Assembly: GCA_934667815.1 (NCBI GenBank)
Contig: CAKUMO010000045.1
Location: forward strand, 1-12,676
From: an uncultured Oscillospiraceae bacterium
GTDB lineage: Bacteria > Bacillota > Clostridia > Oscillospirales > Oscillospiraceae
DNA: 12,676 nucleotides
Reading direction: 5' to 3'
Part shown: piece by piece, positions 5,382-12,617 of the stretch
Layout of the letters: the number at the start of each line of letters is the position of its first letter
Numbering within the stretch: position 1 is the stretch's first letter
The notes under the pieces: generated by a model
The model's input: only the letters and a program-made list of their open reading frames with translations
What the model was told of the DNA's origin: nothing
The model's database searches: none
Program-made: the position numbers and the translations under genes

Positions 5382-7118
5382 CTATTTCTTTCGCAGCGAT
5401 TCCGCAAGCGCGGGGTCGGGCGTGACGATGACCGTCTGATAATGCTCGTAGACGACCATGCCGGGCTTCGCACCGTTGGGCTTGCGCAGATTGCGCACCT
5501 GCGTGACGTCCACAGGGACGTTCTGACCGTTTTTGGCCTGAGAGAAGTAGGCCGCCAGCATCGCGGCTTCGGTGACGGTCTGATCGGGCGGGCGCACGCC
5601 TGCGCAGGCGATGACGACATGCGTGCCGTGGAACTTCTGGATGTGCAGCCAGAGGTCGTCCTTGCGGGCGGTCTTGAGGGACAGCAGATCGTTCTGGCGG
5701 TTGTTGCGCCCGGCGAAAATGCGGTAGCCGTCCGAGGAGACAAACTCCATGGGCTTGGACTGCGGCAGCTTGGGCTGCTTTTTGCGGTCTGTGGGACGGA
5801 CGTAGCCGCCGGATTCCAGCTCCTGCCGGATCTCGGCCAGATCGGCTTCGTTTTCCGCGCGGGAAAGCTCGTCGAGTACGGCCGCGAGATAGTCCGCTTC
5901 CTGCTCACCCTGCGCGAGCTGCTGGGTCAGGATTTTTTCGGCGGTCTTGGCCTTGGCATAGTCCTTGTAGAACCGTGCCGCATTCTGCTGCGGGGAAAGC
6001 TCGGGCCTGAGCGGAATTTCAATCTCGGGTGCGTCGGCCTCATAGAAATTCTCCGCGCGCAGGAGCGTCTGACCGCGCGTGATGGCGTGCAGGTTGGCCG
6101 TGACGATGTCGCCCATGCGCCGGAGCTGTTCGCGGTCGAGCGTGGCCTCGCGCTCCTTGCGCTGGTGCTCGAGCTTGCGCAGCACGCGCTCGTGCAGCGT
6201 GGTGACGGTCTTGCGCAGCGTCTGCGACTTCTGCCGCATGCGGTCGGCGTGGTCGGTCTGGGTGTAAAAGCGGTCGAGCAGCGCGGAGAAGCTCTCACAG
6301 ACGCAGGATTCCATATAGCTACCGTATTGGCGAATTTCACGGTAGGAAAAGTCCGCAGGTGCGCCGTCCCTGCGCAGAAGTACCGGCGTGAAGCGATCGC
6401 GGGCGAATTCCCGGGCGAGGTATGCGGCCAGCGCCTCCGGCGCAAGCCCCTCCAGCGGCGTGTCCGTCTCACCCGTGAAGCCGAAGCAAAGTTCCCGCGA
6501 GATCAGCGGCGAAATCCCCGCAAAGGTGTCCAGCAGCCACTTGTCCAGCCTGCGGGAAGGCTCGGCCTCACGTAGGAGCGCGAGAAGCTGCGGTTCGTCC
6601 GTCTCCTGCGGAAGGTGCTTGTCCTGCCGGGGCGGATCGCGGTAAAAAAGGCCGGGCAGAACCTGCCGCTGCTCGGACATTTCAAAGTCCACGCGTCGCA
6701 GACAGTCGAGGATGCGCCCGTCGGCGCCGGTCAGAATCAGGTTGGAATTGCGCCCCATCAGCTCAAGCACGAGCTTTTTCTGGCAGGGAACGCCCATCTC
6801 GTCTGTGCAGTCAAAAATCAGAGACACGCTGCGCTCGGCCTTGGGCTGCGTGACGGCGGCGAGCCGACCGCCCGTCAGGTGCTTGCGCAGCAGCATGCAG
6901 AACATCGGCGGCTGCGCGGGATTTTCAAATGTCGCCTGCGTCAGATGGATGCGCGGGCGGTTTACGTTGGCGGAGAGCAGCAGCTTGCCGCCCTCACGGC
7001 CGCGTAGCTGGAGCAGCACCGTGTCACGTGCAGGCTGCTGGAGCTTATTGACGCGGCTGCCGAGCAGCGGCTGAAGCTCCTGCACGACGGCGGAGAGAAA
7101 TACGGCGTCAAAGGGCAT
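5382..7118 (-). CDS. rqcH: RqcH/NFACT-family ribosome quality control protein (Rqc2 homologue)
   Basis: A 578-residue protein, full length for the family once annotated as fibronectin-binding FbpA. RqcH binds stalled 50S subunits carrying peptidyl-tRNA and directs C-terminal alanine tailing for degradation. The NFACT-N domain includes MLLRKHLTGGRL (75-86) and LELMGRNSNLIL (118-129). A helix-hairpin-helix region follows (about 185-235), then coiled coils (about 290-345 and 390-440). The NFACT-R domain has GRNNRQND (470-477), DLWLHIQ (488-494) and the KPNGAKPGMVVY stretch (546-557). At the position of the B. subtilis D97-R98 pair this protein has E95-R96, a conservative change. GGAGGT lies 5 bases before the ATG, inside the end of mrnC, and the two genes overlap by 11 bases. 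Confidence 0.95.
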   Translation of the reverse strand: MPFDAVFLSAVVQELQPLLGSRVNKLQQPARDTVLLQLRGREGGKLLLSANVNRPRIHLTQATFENPAQPPMFCMLLRKHLTGGRLAAVTQPKAERSVSLIFDCTDEMGVPCQKKLVLELMGRNSNLILTGADGRILDCLRRVDFEMSEQRQVLPGLFYRDPPRQDKHLPQETDEPQLLALLREAEPSRRLDKWLLDTFAGISPLISRELCFGFTGETDTPLEGLAPEALAAYLAREFARDRFTPVLLRRDGAPADFSYREIRQYGSYMESCVCESFSALLDRFYTQTDHADRMRQKSQTLRKTVTTLHERVLRKLEHQRKEREATLDREQLRRMGDIVTANLHAITRGQTLLRAENFYEADAPEIEIPLRPELSPQQNAARFYKDYAKAKTAEKILTQQLAQGEQEADYLAAVLDELSRAENEADLAEIRQELESGGYVRPTDRKKQPKLPQSKPMEFVSSDGYRIFAGRNNRQNDLLSLKTARKDDLWLHIQKFHGTHVVIACAGVRPPDQTVTEAAMLAAYFSQAKNGQNVPVDVTQVRNLRKPNGAKPGMVVYEHYQTVIVTPDPALAESLRKK

Positions 7119-7521
7119 GGGGTACCTCCGTTACGGTCACAAACAGTTCATTTGCGCGTTCCTGCCGGCCCAGCAGGAACAGCGCGCCGAACAGCGCCTC
7201 CACACCGGTCGCCTTGGCGTACTGCGCGGGCGTGGCGTTCTTCGGAATGCCGTGCGGGTGCGCGTTGCGCCCGCGGCGGTAATAGGCCGCTTCCTCCTCG
7301 GTCAGAAGCGGCAGAAGCCGGTCGGCAAGCTCGGCCTGTGCGCCTGCACAGACCTGTGAGACCGTATCGCGATGGAGACGGCTGTTCGTGCTGCCGCCGA
7401 GGACGCACAGCCGGCTGCGCACCAGCAGCTCAAACACGGCGTCGCCGATGTGCGCCAGCGCCAGCGCAGACATTGCATTGACCTGCTGCGGCGTTCTGTT
7501 CGGATCAAAATAGTTCTGCAA
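7108..7521 (-). CDS. mrnC: Mini-ribonuclease III (23S rRNA maturation)
   Basis: A 137-residue protein, the usual Mini-III size: an RNase III catalytic domain without the double-stranded RNA-binding domain. IGDAVFELLVRSRL carries the catalytic aspartate and glutamate region, and ATGVEALFGALFLLGR is the second acidic helix. RNase III-type GRNAHPHGIPK lies between them. In B. subtilis the enzyme trims 23S rRNA precursor ends. I favour TTG at 7521: AAGGA (7534-7530) is 8 bases upstream, and the predicted transcript starts near 7545. The ATG at 7530 sits directly on the ribosome binding site and the ATG at 7551 lies before the transcript. If ATG 7530 is used, the protein gains three residues. The 3' end overlaps rqcH by 11 bases. 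Confidence 0.9.
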   Translation of the reverse strand: MQNYFDPNRTPQQVNAMSALALAHIGDAVFELLVRSRLCVLGGSTNSRLHRDTVSQVCAGAQAELADRLLPLLTEEEAAYYRRGRNAHPHGIPKNATPAQYAKATGVEALFGALFLLGRQERANELFVTVTEVPHAL

Positions 7522-7551
7522 AACGATCATCCTTATCAATTTTCTGCGCAT

Positions 7552-7580
7552 ATCATACAACGATGCACGGGAAAATGCAA
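7552..7580 (-). promoter_or_regulatory. Promoter of the mrnC-rqcH operon
   Basis: On the minus strand, TTGCAT (7580-7575), 17-bp spacer, TATGAT (7557-7552). The -10 box is strong and the -35 box partial. Predicted start near 7545. Confidence 0.65.
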
Positions 7581-7591
7581 GCGGGGGAGCG

Positions 7592-7610
7592 GCGGAATGC
7601 ACAATTCCGC
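7592..7610. promoter_or_regulatory. Dyad between divergent promoters, possible operator
   Basis: GCGGAAT (7592-7598) and ATTCCGC (7604-7610) form a 7-bp inverted repeat around GCACA. It lies upstream of both divergent promoters, so it is not transcribed from either and is better read as a protein-binding site than an RNA hairpin. No matching regulator family is evident. Confidence 0.4.
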
Positions 7611-7651
7611 AATCTGAGAACAAATGTCCTTGAGATAATGACAAATTTTGA

Positions 7652-7680
7652 TTGACATTTTCACTATTCCGGAGTACTAT
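7652..7680 (+). promoter_or_regulatory. Promoter of the aminotransferase-transporter operon
   Basis: TTGACA (7652-7657), 17-bp spacer, TACTAT (7675-7680). The predicted start near 7687 leaves a leader of about 27 bases before the ATG at 7714. AAATGTC (7622-7628) and GACATTT (7654-7660) form a loose inverted repeat that overlaps the -35 box. Confidence 0.85.
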
Positions 7681-7713
7681 GTAGAAAAGGAATCCCGAAA
7701 GGAAGAATCAGCA

Positions 7714-8991
7714 ATGAAACCCTATGCACAGTATTCCAAAGCCGAGCGCGAGGCCGAGCTGGCCGCGCTGCACGAGCAGCTTCTCAAGGCAGAGTCGCTG
7801 CGTCTGAACCTGAATATGGCACGCGGTAAGCCCTCCAAGCAGCAGCTCGACATGGTCAGCGACATGCTAACCGTGCTGTCCGACCCTGCCGACTGTTTTG
7901 ACGGCGGCATTGACGTGCGCAACTATGGTGAGCTGTCCGGCTTGCCCTCTGCGAAAAAGCTCTTTGCGGAGATCCTTGGCACGAAGCCGGAGGAAATTTT
8001 CGTCGGAGGCAATGCCAGCCTGAATCTGATGTTCGACCTGATCTCCAAGGCTTATACCCACGGACTGAAGCACTCGGCGCGACCGTGGAGTAAGGAGCCG
8101 GTCGTGCGCTTTCTCTGTCCCTCGCCCGGCTATGATCGGCATTTTAAGATCTCCGAGTCCTTCGGCATGGAGCTGATCTGCATTCCCATGACGGAGAGCG
8201 GCCCGGATATGGACATGGTCGAGCAGGCCGTGCAGGACCCGGCGGTCAAGGGCATGTGGTGCGTGCCGAAGTATTCCAACCCCGACGGCATTGTCTATTC
8301 CGATGAGACGATCGACCGTATTGCCGCGCTGCGCCCAGCCGCACCCGACTTCGCGCTGATGTGGGACAATGCCTATTGCATCCACGAGATCTATGGGGAG
8401 TTTATCCCGTTCCGGGATATTTTGAGCCTCTGCCGCGCACAGGGGAATGCCGACATGGTCTATGAATTTGCCTCGACCTCGAAGATCACCTTCCCGGGCG
8501 CGGGCGTGGCGTGCATGGCGGCCTCGGAGGACAACCTGAAATATCTGCTTTCCATCCTCGGCATGCAGACCATCAGCTATGACAAGGTCAACCAGCTCCG
8601 CCATGTGCGCTATCTCAAGGACAAGGCGCACACCCTCGCGCTTATGCAGAAGCACGCGGCAGTGCTTGCACCGAAGTTCACGGCGGTGCTGGACGCACTC
8701 GAGGCCGAGATCGCGCCGCTGGGCATTGCGCACTGGACAAAGCCGCAGGGCGGCTACTTCATCTCGTTCTATGCGATGCCCGGAACGGCCAAGCGTGCGC
8801 TGGCGCTGTGCAGGGAGGCGGGCGTGACGATGACGGGCGCGGGTGCAACGTACCCTTACGGGCGTGATCCGCAGGACAGCAACATCCGCATTGCGCCCTC
8901 GCTGCCGCCGGTGGAGGAGCTGAAGCAGGCTATGCAGATTTTCTGCCTGTGCGTAAAGATCGCTGCGCTGGAAAAGCTGAACGAGGCATAA
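7714..8991 (+). CDS. Aspartate aminotransferase, type Ic family (PLP-dependent)
   Basis: A 425-residue cytosolic PLP enzyme of fold type I, matching the Ic subgroup of aspartate aminotransferases, which exchange the amino group between aspartate and 2-oxoglutarate. Visible signatures are NMARGKPS (34-41), GGNASLNLMFDL (98-109), KYSNPDG (186-192), DNAYCIHE (218-225), the PLP lysine K257 in STSKITFPGAG (254-264), and NIRIAPS (390-396), whose R392 should bind the substrate carboxylate. The ATG at 7714 follows AAAGGAAG (7698-7705) by 8 bases, and upstream in-frame codons lie before the predicted transcript start. The EamA transporter follows 8 bases after the stop, suggesting a joint role in amino acid supply and efflux. 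A related aminotransferase specificity cannot be excluded. Confidence 0.92.
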   Translation: MKPYAQYSKAEREAELAALHEQLLKAESLRLNLNMARGKPSKQQLDMVSDMLTVLSDPADCFDGGIDVRNYGELSGLPSAKKLFAEILGTKPEEIFVGGNASLNLMFDLISKAYTHGLKHSARPWSKEPVVRFLCPSPGYDRHFKISESFGMELICIPMTESGPDMDMVEQAVQDPAVKGMWCVPKYSNPDGIVYSDETIDRIAALRPAAPDFALMWDNAYCIHEIYGEFIPFRDILSLCRAQGNADMVYEFASTSKITFPGAGVACMAASEDNLKYLLSILGMQTISYDKVNQLRHVRYLKDKAHTLALMQKHAAVLAPKFTAVLDALEAEIAPLGIAHWTKPQGGYFISFYAMPGTAKRALALCREAGVTMTGAGATYPYGRDPQDSNIRIAPSLPPVEELKQAMQIFCLCVKIAALEKLNEA

Positions 8992-8999
8992 ATTTACCC

Positions 9000-9875
9000 A
9001 TGAAACGTACTTTAAGACAGACCGTGCTCCCGCTCCTGACCGCCATGATCTGGGGCGCGGCCTTTACGGCGCAGAGCGTCTGCGGCGAGTATCTCGGTGC
9101 GTTTTCCATCAACGCGCTGCGCTTCTTCATCGCCTTTTTGTGTCTGCTGCCGGTGTGCCTATTCCGGAAGAACCGCGGCGCATGGAAGGATATTCTGCTG
9201 GGCAGCCTTGTCAGCGGCGCGGCACTCTTTGCGGCCTCGAATGCGCAGCAGTTTGGCCTCGCGCAGGGGGCACAGGCGGGGAAAGCGGGATTTATCACCG
9301 CGCTTTACATCGTGCTGGTGCCGCTTGCGGCCGTATTTTCCAAGAAAAAACCGCCGTTTCGCGTCTGGCTGGCGGTGGCGGTCGCGGTTGCGGGCATGTA
9401 TTTTTTGTGCATTGCGGGCGGGTTCTCCGTTGCGGTGTCCGATCTGTGGCTGCTGGCCTGCGCGGCGCTCTTTGCCGTGCAGATCATAGCGGTGGATCAT
9501 TTTGCCAAAAAGGTGGACGGCTTCGTCCTGTCCTGCGGGCAATTTCTGGTCGCGTCGCTGCTCTCGGCGTGCTTTCTTGGGCGCGAAACGCTCACTTGGA
9601 CGGCGATTTCTGCGTGCCTCTGGCCGCTTTTGTACATCGCCGTGCTCTCGAGCTGCGTGGGCTACACGTTGCAGACCCTTGCCCAGCGCGACGGTGAGGC
9701 TGCGGTCGTGTCTCTGCTTTTGAGTCTGGAATCCTTCTTTGCCGCGGTATTCGGCGCGCTGCTGCTGCACGAGCGCCTGACGGGCAGGGAAGTGCTGGGC
9801 TGTGCTCTGATGCTGGCGGCGATCGCGCTTGCCGAATTGCCAATGAAAAAGCGCCAAAAAACGTCCGGTTCGTAA
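9000..9875 (+). CDS. DMT-superfamily EamA transporter
   Basis: A 291-residue membrane protein with about ten hydrophobic segments in two repeated five-helix halves, the EamA layout. Family cues include LTAMIWGAAFTAQ near the N-terminus, NALRFFIAFLCLLPV in the first half, and LQTLAQRDGEAAVVSLLLSLE with FGALLLHERLTGREVLGCALM in the second. Such proteins often export amino acids or other metabolites; the substrate here is unknown. No strong ribosome binding site precedes the ATG (GAGG is 13 bases away), and the gene starts only 8 bases after the aminotransferase stop, so translation is probably coupled. The last codons and the stop form part of the terminator at 9856-9891. Confidence 0.9.
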   Translation: MKRTLRQTVLPLLTAMIWGAAFTAQSVCGEYLGAFSINALRFFIAFLCLLPVCLFRKNRGAWKDILLGSLVSGAALFAASNAQQFGLAQGAQAGKAGFITALYIVLVPLAAVFSKKKPPFRVWLAVAVAVAGMYFLCIAGGFSVAVSDLWLLACAALFAVQIIAVDHFAKKVDGFVLSCGQFLVASLLSACFLGRETLTWTAISACLWPLLYIAVLSSCVGYTLQTLAQRDGEAAVVSLLLSLESFFAAVFGALLLHERLTGREVLGCALMLAAIALAELPMKKRQKTSGS

Positions 9876-9891
9876 GAACCGGACGTTTTTT
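9856..9891. terminator. Symmetrical bidirectional terminator with the stop codon in its loop
   Basis: AAAAAACGTCCGGTTC (9856-9871) and GAACCGGACGTTTTTT (9876-9891) form a perfect 16-bp stem around GTAA. The TAA in the loop is the stop of the EamA gene. On both strands the GC-rich core is preceded by A6 and followed by T6, so it can terminate both convergent genes. Confidence 0.95.
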
Positions 9892-9899
9892 GAAAATCA

Positions 9900-11006
9900 T
9901 TACAATACCTGATTCCGCGCAAGCTGCGTGTTGCGGTAGGCCGGGTCGTTCGTGACCTCGCGCAGGACGGTGATCTCCGGCGGGACGTTTACCTCGGTCT
10001 CGTTGGACGGAAGCGCGGCACGCATGATGGCACGCTCCTTCGAGAAGGGATAGACATCGATCTCGCAGCGCCGCCCGTCATAGACAAAGCGGTATTTGAC
10101 CTTATGTACCGCGTGCAGCGCGACGTCGCCCTCCATCAGATACTGGATGTACTCCTTGGCGGAGATGGGCCTCTCCGTTTCCCACTGGCCGTCGCCGGTG
10201 TAGTGCTTTTCGGTGTAAAAATAGAGATATTCGTTGCCGTTTTTCTGCTGGCGAATGCGGCGGACGATGTTCGGGCTGGTCTGGGAAAGATAGGTCTGCA
10301 TCATGTCAATGCCGGCGGCGCGGTAGTTCTCCACCAGTGCGTCCACGTCGGGCATGGCGATGAGATACTTGTGCCAGACCTCCTCGGGCATGGGCTGGCC
10401 GATGGCCTCGTAGACCGCGCGCAGACCGCGGGAGATCTTGTCCTCAAAGTCCACGGAGTTGTCGATCACCTTCAGATTCGGATGCTTTGACCATGCGCGC
10501 AGCGCCAGCTCGTCCTTCTCGCGTGCGACCTCCAGCGGCTCGTAACGGGCTTCGTTGCCGTAGTTATAGGCAAATTCCGCGCCCTTGGCGCAGGAAACCA
10601 GATGCAGCACGACGTCGTAGCCCGCCATGACCTCATCCTCGGTTTTGCCGAAGCTGGCGAGCACCTCGCGGAACTCGTCGTCGGAGATATAGGCCTTGTC
10701 GTCCAGCAGTGCGCGGTCATAGATCACGAGAACGTTCTCCTCCGGCACCATGTGCGCAGCCTTGAGAGCCAGACGCTCCTTGTGGAGCTGGTCTGCAATG
10801 ACAAAATATTGGAAATCCAGCATGGAGACGCAGTTGCCGAAGGGCTTGATGCCGAAGCCGGAGATCAGCTCAGTCGCGGTTTCGGGGATGGTGATGACCT
10901 TCCAGCCGTCGTCCTGCTTGAATTCCTTGAGAATGCGGCTGATGAGGGTGGTTTTGCCGGCTGCGGGGCCGCCGGTCAGCACGATGCGCGTGATGTTTTT
11001 TGCCAA
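9900..11006 (-). CDS. P-loop ATPase/GTPase (AAA_28-like) fused to a CYTH-like domain
   Basis: A 368-residue cytosolic fusion. The N-terminal half is a P-loop domain with Walker A GGPAAGKTT (12-20) and a Walker B-like VLVIYDRALLD (92-102). The C-terminal half (about 205-368) resembles CYTH/triphosphate tunnel proteins: QTYLS (237-241), VRRIRQQ (248-254), EIDVYPF (315-321), EVTNDPAYRN (350-359). The order matches the eukaryotic GTP-binding protein Ttd14, though I rely on recall for that. Expected tunnel acids are altered: the ExExK-like site reads EVWHK (209-213) and the usual LAEVEL stretch reads IMRAAL (327-332), so hydrolysis is doubtful. The start is TTG at 11006, with AGGGAG (11020-11015) 8 bases upstream. 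The gene is single and its biological role is unknown. Confidence 0.85.
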   Translation of the reverse strand: MAKNITRIVLTGGPAAGKTTLISRILKEFKQDDGWKVITIPETATELISGFGIKPFGNCVSMLDFQYFVIADQLHKERLALKAAHMVPEENVLVIYDRALLDDKAYISDDEFREVLASFGKTEDEVMAGYDVVLHLVSCAKGAEFAYNYGNEARYEPLEVAREKDELALRAWSKHPNLKVIDNSVDFEDKISRGLRAVYEAIGQPMPEEVWHKYLIAMPDVDALVENYRAAGIDMMQTYLSQTSPNIVRRIRQQKNGNEYLYFYTEKHYTGDGQWETERPISAKEYIQYLMEGDVALHAVHKVKYRFVYDGRRCEIDVYPFSKERAIMRAALPSNETEVNVPPEITVLREVTNDPAYRNTQLARNQVL

Positions 11007-11039
11007 GAGGATCGCTCCCTTGCGTTCAAATTCAATATT

Positions 11040-11068
11040 AGTTTATCATTGATTTGCATAAAATGCAA
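11040..11068 (-). promoter_or_regulatory. Promoter of the P-loop/CYTH gene, overlapping a palindrome
   Basis: On the minus strand TTGCAT (11068-11063), 17-bp spacer, TAAACT (11045-11040). Both boxes are only moderate matches. The -35 box lies in the palindrome TTGCATAAAATGCAA (11054-11068), which could be an operator. Confidence 0.45.
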
Positions 11069-11149
11069 CAATGAGAGAAGTTTTTTCAAACGGGAATCTC
11101 TGAAAATGGAACATTTTTCGCCCGCAAACGTCAAAAAATATGTTTGTGC

Positions 11150-11178
11150 TTGCGAAGCGTGCAAAAGCATGATATGAT
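11150..11178 (+). promoter_or_regulatory. Promoter of the EEP-family gene
   Basis: TTGCGA (11150-11155), 17-bp spacer, TATGAT (11173-11178). The start would be near 11185, giving a very short leader of about 15 bases that begins at the ribosome binding site. This rules against the in-frame ATG at 11179. Confidence 0.65.
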
Positions 11179-11199
11179 ATGCCAAAAGGAGGCGGGGCC

Positions 11200-12447
11200 A
11201 TGGACGAACAGAACCTGCAACAATTTGAGACGGGATCGGGGGAGCCCGCAGCGGACAATTCTCCGACCGGCATCTATACGCCCGTGGCCATGCAGGAGCC
11301 GCAGCCGCAATCGGAGCCGCAGCAGGAGCCGCAGAGGGAGAAAAAGCCAAGGCGTGATCTGCGCAAGCTGTGGCTGGTGCTGAAGATCGTCAAGTGGGTG
11401 CTCGTCGTTCTGCTGACGATCGCGCTGCTCATCGGCGGCGTGTTGGGACATCTGACCATTGTGGAGTACCGCCCGGCCTATTCCGAGATGCCCGAGCGTG
11501 GAAACTACGAATCCGGCCGCTCCGTGCCGCGCGGAACCGTGCGCATCCTGACCATGAACACCGGCTATGCCGGCCTTGACCGCGACACCGATTTCTTTAT
11601 GGACGGCGGCAAGTCGGTCAATCCGGATTCCGCCGAGCGCGTGAAGCATAATATGGCGGGCATCGAGGACGTGCTGCTGCTGAAAAAGCCGGACGTGATC
11701 CTGCTGCAGGAGGTGGACACCGGCTCGAAGCGTACCTTCGGGATCGACCAGTGGCGGCAGTATGAATACGACCTCGGAAATTATGAATCGCGCTATGCGC
11801 TGAACTATTCCTGCGAATATGTGCCCTATCCGCTGCCGACCATCGGCAAGGTGCACTCGGGCCTTGCGACCTATTCGCTCTATGACATTGACAGCGCCAC
11901 GCGTTACAGCCTGCCAACGCCCTTTAAGTGGCCGCTGCGCATTGCGAACCTCAAGCGCTGCCTGCTCGTTACGCGCCTTCCCATCGAGGGCAAGACCGAG
12001 GACAGCGTCAAGCAGGAGCTGGTCATCGTCAACCTGCATCTGGAGGCCTATGACGACGGCGAGGGCAAGGCCGCGCAGACAGAGCTGCTCCTGAAGATCC
12101 TTCAGGAGGAATATGAAAAGGGCAACTATGTCATTGCGGGCGGCGATTTCAACCAGTGCTTCCCGGGAACGCAGTCGCGCTATCCTTTCAAGGAAACGTC
12201 CGAATGGACGCCCGGCCTGCTGGAATCCAATCTGCCCGCCGGCTGGAGCTATGCCTATGACGCGTCCACGCCGACCTGCCGGCTGCTCAATCAGCCGCTT
12301 GACCGCACGAGCAGCCTGACGCAGTATTATGTGATCGACGGCTTTATTGTATCCCCGAATGTGAAGATCAACAGCGTGGAAACACTGGATCAGGGCTTCC
12401 GCTACACCGACCACAACCCGGTGCTGCTGGAGATCGAACTGGATTGA
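11200..12447 (+). CDS. Membrane-anchored endonuclease/exonuclease/phosphatase (EEP) family protein
   Basis: A 415-residue protein. The cytoplasmic N-terminus (1-56) contains a Pro/Gln/Glu-rich stretch (32-46) built from a repeated GAGCCGCAG-like DNA unit, then a basic patch and one membrane segment (about 57-83). This places the catalytic domain outside. EEP catalytic motifs are complete: MNTGY (119-123), LLQEVD (168-173), NLHLE (278-282), GGDFNQ (314-319), YVIDGFIV (377-384) and TDHNPV (403-408). The family is metal-dependent and cleaves phosphodiesters or phosphomonoesters in nucleic acids, lipids or sugars. The external location argues against a housekeeping nuclease and leaves lipid, wall polymer or extracellular DNA as options. 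AAAAGGAGG (11184-11192) lies 7 bases before ATG 11200. Confidence 0.9.
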   Translation: MDEQNLQQFETGSGEPAADNSPTGIYTPVAMQEPQPQSEPQQEPQREKKPRRDLRKLWLVLKIVKWVLVVLLTIALLIGGVLGHLTIVEYRPAYSEMPERGNYESGRSVPRGTVRILTMNTGYAGLDRDTDFFMDGGKSVNPDSAERVKHNMAGIEDVLLLKKPDVILLQEVDTGSKRTFGIDQWRQYEYDLGNYESRYALNYSCEYVPYPLPTIGKVHSGLATYSLYDIDSATRYSLPTPFKWPLRIANLKRCLLVTRLPIEGKTEDSVKQELVIVNLHLEAYDDGEGKAAQTELLLKILQEEYEKGNYVIAGGDFNQCFPGTQSRYPFKETSEWTPGLLESNLPAGWSYAYDASTPTCRLLNQPLDRTSSLTQYYVIDGFIVSPNVKINSVETLDQGFRYTDHNPVLLEIELD

Positions 12448-12457
12448 TTTTTTGAAA

Positions 12458-12486
12458 AAACCGCTTTCCTTTGTGGAAAGCGGTTT
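12458..12486 (+). terminator. Terminator-like hairpin after the EEP gene
   Basis: AAACCGCTTTCC (12458-12469) and GGAAAGCGGTTT (12475-12486) form a perfect 12-bp stem with a TTTGT loop, 10 bases after the stop. The T tract is short on the plus strand. On the minus strand the stem is followed by six Ts, so it may work better in that direction or in both. Confidence 0.75.
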
Positions 12487-12498
12487 AAAATATCAAAG

Positions 12499-12530
12499 AA
12501 CTTTCGGGCGGATGGGTTTTTGACAGTCTG
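12499..12530 (+). repeat. Dispersed 32-base intergenic repeat, copy 2
   Basis: Matches 5305-5336 at 28 of 32 positions without gaps. The 3' half, TTTTTGACAGTCTG, is identical and forms the left closing arm of the three-way junction that follows. Confidence 0.85.
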
Positions 12531-12603
12531 TATGGAGCACGCTTCGGCGTGCTCCATCAGCGTGTCGAAAAACTCTTTTCGGCACGCTGACAGACTGCAA
12601 AAA
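12517..12603. repeat. Structured element able to fold as a three-way junction
   Basis: The outer arm TTTTTGaCAGTCTG (12517-12530) pairs with CAGACTGCAAAAA (12591-12603) with one bulged A. Inside are two hairpins: ATGGAGCACGC/GCGTGCTCCAT (12532-12542 and 12547-12557) with a TTCG loop, and a 13-pair stem (12559-12571 and 12576-12588) with one G-T pair and a four-base loop. The near-complete pairing suggests selection for structure, as in a small non-autonomous mobile element or a structured RNA. Confidence 0.75.
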
Positions 12604-12617
12604 AGTTCGGAAGACAA

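Noticed and set aside
7530..7551. ATG starts for mrnC at 7530 or 7551
   Set aside because: 7530 sits directly on the AAGGA site with no spacing and 7551 lies upstream of the predicted transcript start. TTG 7521 has ideal spacing, although 7530 cannot be fully excluded.
11293..11340. GAGCCGCAG tandem units as a variable-number repeat locus
   Set aside because: The units are imperfect and few. They simply encode the Pro/Gln/Glu-rich cytoplasmic stretch of the EEP protein.
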